Shown: positions 6,101 to 7,300 of the stretch, piece after piece | Position numbering within the stretch: position 1 is the stretch's first letter | Layout: each line of letters starts with the position of its first letter | From: Candidatus Gerdarchaeota archaeon | GTDB lineage: Archaea > Asgardarchaeota > Heimdallarchaeia > JABLTI01 | NCBI GenBank assembly: GCA_016839405.1 | Contig: JAEOUJ010000102.1 | Location: 1 to 7,300 of the forward strand | Direction: 5' to 3' | Length of the DNA stretch: 7,300 bases | The notes under the pieces: model-generated | The model's input: the letters and a program-made list of their open reading frames with translations, nothing else | Database searches by the model: none | Told to the model about the DNA's origin: nothing | Program-made: the position numbers and the translations under genes

Positions 6101-7300
6101 ATTTGATATAAATAAAGCTAATAATGAAAAAAATAGGATTTCTGAATTATCAACAGAAGTAAAGAATTTTGCTATTGAATTAATTAATCAAGAAGATTTA
6201 ACAAATGCACCTAAATATCTAAACATTGCAATCCAAGCTTTGCTTGCCATTAAAAAAGAAAAAGAAGCAGCAGGAATTTGTATTAATACTTGTGAGATTT
6301 TCCTTAAAAATGAAAAGGATGAAGTAGCTGTTCATTGGGCATTACGCGGTTCTGAAATTCTAACTAATATAAAAATGATAAATGAAGCAATTCAATTTCT
6401 TGAGGAATTAGTTGAGCAATTAATGATAAGGAATAGTATTGAATGTGCGATTCTTGGTTTTGGAAAAATAGCTAAAATCCTTGAAGAAAATGAAAGAATG
6501 AAGGAAGTTGAAGAAGTTGCTCTGAAAGTAATGGCATTTGGTACAGCAAATATAAAAAGCAATAATGCTGAAGCAGGATTAAGGTTATGGGAAATTGCTT
6601 TGACAATTGGTTCAATTGTAGGCGAAGAATTTAATGGTCGGTTATGTATTATTGAAGGACAAACCTTTTTTGATATAAAAAATTATGAGAAATCAATTGA
6701 ATTATTTAAGGAAAGCTTTGGTTTATTCAAAAGAACTAATAAAACAAATAGATTAATTAATCTTGGAAATACAATTTATGAAATTATTGAGAAATTGCAA
6801 AAAGATAATGATTTTGACATCTCTTTCAAATATTTACCAATTGCTTTTGAATCTCTCATTGCAGCAAATGAATTATTATTAGCTACAGAAAAGATGTTTA
6901 CTAATGCAAGAAAATATATTGAAATTGGTCGTGAAAAAGAAGGAACTCATATAATAAACACAACAATTGATACGTTATTTACTAGAGGAGACATTGTTGG
7001 TGGAGTTGAGAGATGTTTTGTTGGAGCAGCTCTTCTTGTATCCTATGGTAAGAGCTCAGAAGGTAGTATGCTAATAGATAAAGGCATGGAAAGAGTATCT
7101 CAAATTACCGATGAAACCTCAATTAAACATTTAGCTACTGTATGTAGAAATCAAGGTATAATATTAAGCGAAAATGAACGATTAGAAGCTTCACATATTA
7201 TGCTTGCTTCTGGTATAGGTATACTTAGAACTATAAATGATCTTGTTGGTATTGGGCAAATTAGCATTGATTTAGGTAGAACCTTAGTCAAACGAAATGA
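3150..7300 (+). CDS. giant TPR-like alpha-helical repeat protein, 3'-partial
   Basis: The frame is open from the ATG at 3150 to the window edge: 1383 complete codons with no stop. An in-frame TGA at 3144-3146 and the lack of another Met for well over 100 residues fix the start. The product is almost wholly predicted helix, rich in Lys, Glu, Asn and Ile, with no signal peptide or membrane segment, so probably a cytosolic scaffold. It is built of about 40-residue helix-turn-helix units with the TPR signature (small residue, then G/x-Y/x, then A, then aromatic). Clear units begin near residues 291, 333, 372, 415, 453 and 493, around 867 and 1167, and near 1245, 1283, 1324 and 1365. Examples are FEKGHYQYAIPYFEEA and FFDIKNYEKSIELFKESF. 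A charged linker at 921-937 may divide two superhelices. No catalytic domain is visible in the part present. By family it could bind peptides, helices or membrane-trafficking-type partners (SNAP-like TPR); the role is unknown. The array runs to the edge, so the protein is larger still, and any catalytic or anchoring domain would lie beyond it. Confidence 0.88.
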   Translation, partial: MFENIEKARQLLDSGSPRAAIDEFFKLIDILKGKKNDDEASRLLLEIAKKIDETNDKRNIYYLTDLFLNEILELKIKDSKNYVKEVDNFLTNVKTLYRDKDKSYEKSGLIAETQVQFYEKYKIDSKDILLEAITDYNNWVIELFDKQRVRDEDIKAAEEIILKIDSLNIKLEQPEQTISTYSNIAKKQIANKNPDLAEKMIDRAVEYLLKLKTDDSKISNAAENIMSAYVQLIENKIADILNPEISISRLDTITFENNIATRIITHAKDICTKAKATPAINILAKELSLIGLALFEKGHYQYAIPYFEEAKNYYIIVGNNVDTLAFGNNLISLGLQLYTDERYPIGRDYFNIAVEIGQSVDRNFEVLVYQKQAENFLKYRKYQLAFEAYRLMIEPLKELPDSEMRSDAPSLIRQLARDRFDKNDFHYAELFYRLTADFFNAFNLTELAADTYDSAWESMFNVRQLQTGIDLATKAAEAYIKSGKEENGADVYFKLAKQLLREDHYDIALERLYLTAKTIPDYLQEEKFRPLVAIATKYTEICLKANDTINAIELWKAACEFNETLARSLIKRDVNAVVETIEDHIENVRKFDNEELNEITMESARGSGRVLSEAKEYERAAKIMVSFATDFLRKDLTQYANPLFEEGASEFVKAKQPDEAARVLSALARYHSDHDQPEISLKYYLLASIDGDIKTDERIYQFVAEHCFETFSTQLNKGDITNAEKGYDVVLRIASSVNKEIAGRLSSDIAKKFIEQQQFGFALKYYQQAINNFMEKSEKNAIIISAECIERGRKAFSNNQLQASFDLINLGVTSLHKAKQTIQAAQTARMEGEKYLASSNPENGIILLTIAIELYESLKDNKSIAEIYFSKGQYYLSSNELNQSINEFKTAGMIYFNNKQKSDLKKLIYDIIEFGSKIVNREITSTKEDEANSEENARNFFLLAEDLSKNLNEPQLISDVTYKSWNYFSGALHHESALQYLQKTFDINKANNEKNRISELSTEVKNFAIELINQEDLTNAPKYLNIAIQALLAIKKEKEAAGICINTCEIFLKNEKDEVAVHWALRGSEILTNIKMINEAIQFLEELVEQLMIRNSIECAILGFGKIAKILEENERMKEVEEVALKVMAFGTANIKSNNAEAGLRLWEIALTIGSIVGEEFNGRLCIIEGQTFFDIKNYEKSIELFKESFGLFKRTNKTNRLINLGNTIYEIIEKLQKDNDFDISFKYLPIAFESLIAANELLLATEKMFTNARKYIEIGREKEGTHIINTTIDTLFTRGDIVGGVERCFVGAALLVSYGKSSEGSMLIDKGMERVSQITDETSIKHLATVCRNQGIILSENERLEASHIMLASGIGILRTINDLVGIGQISIDLGRTLVKRN
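4020..7300 (+). repeat. protein-level tandem array of ~40-residue TPR-like units
   Basis: Unit starts measured in the translation are spaced 42, 39, 43, 38 and 40 residues apart (residues 291-493), and 38, 41 and 41 apart (1245-1365). The same rhythm appears around 867 and 1167. The units are strongly diverged: I see no near-identical DNA copies, so the array is old rather than freshly expanded. Units are longer than the canonical 34-residue TPR, closer to the SNAP-like or TPR_12-type arrangement. At this period the 1383 residues could hold about 34 units, although the first ~290 residues are less regular by eye. Confidence 0.65.

Noticed and set aside
4020..7300. Recent tandem duplication at DNA level in the giant gene
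   Set aside because: The units share only spacing and hydrophobic pattern. By eye I found no long near-identical DNA blocks.

Overview
The window holds three protein genes in very AT-rich DNA. It reads as a prokaryotic, most likely archaeal, chromosome segment. The archaeal reading rests on three things: a mannosyltransferase of the eukaryote-like GT22 fold, a compact beta-CASP (CPSF73/aCPSF2-like) ribonuclease, and TATA-like rather than sigma70-like sequences in the intergenic region. Very long TPR-type helical proteins together with eukaryote-like enzymes in a low-GC genome would suit an Asgard archaeon (Loki/Heimdall type). That is a weak inference, because no marker gene in the window settles the lineage.

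Layout. Positions 1-1532 (+) hold a polytopic membrane glycosyltransferase of the GT22 (PIG-B/ALG9/ALG12-like) family. Its reading frame is open at the left edge, so the true start lies outside. A 20-base gap separates it from the convergent gene at 1553-2929 (-), a complete beta-CASP metallo-beta-lactamase-fold nuclease with all metal-binding and beta-CASP motifs present. Positions 2930-3149 form a divergent intergenic region with TATA-like boxes on both strands and small repeats (two copies of a 12-mer containing TAATGATTA, three copies of TATCACA, and an A/T hairpin). Positions 3150-7300 (+) hold the first 1383 codons of a giant alpha-helical repeat protein that is still open at the right edge. 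It occupies well over half the window and is easy to overlook because no stop codon lies inside the window.

How the genes relate. The glycosyltransferase probably acts at the membrane on lipid-linked or protein-linked glycans. The nuclease probably acts in RNA 3'-end processing or decay. The giant protein looks like a soluble TPR scaffold of about 40-residue units. No operon joins them: the first two genes converge and the last two diverge. The only visible regulatory link is the shared intergenic region between the nuclease and the scaffold gene. There are no RNA genes, CRISPR arrays, insertion sequences or origins that I can support.
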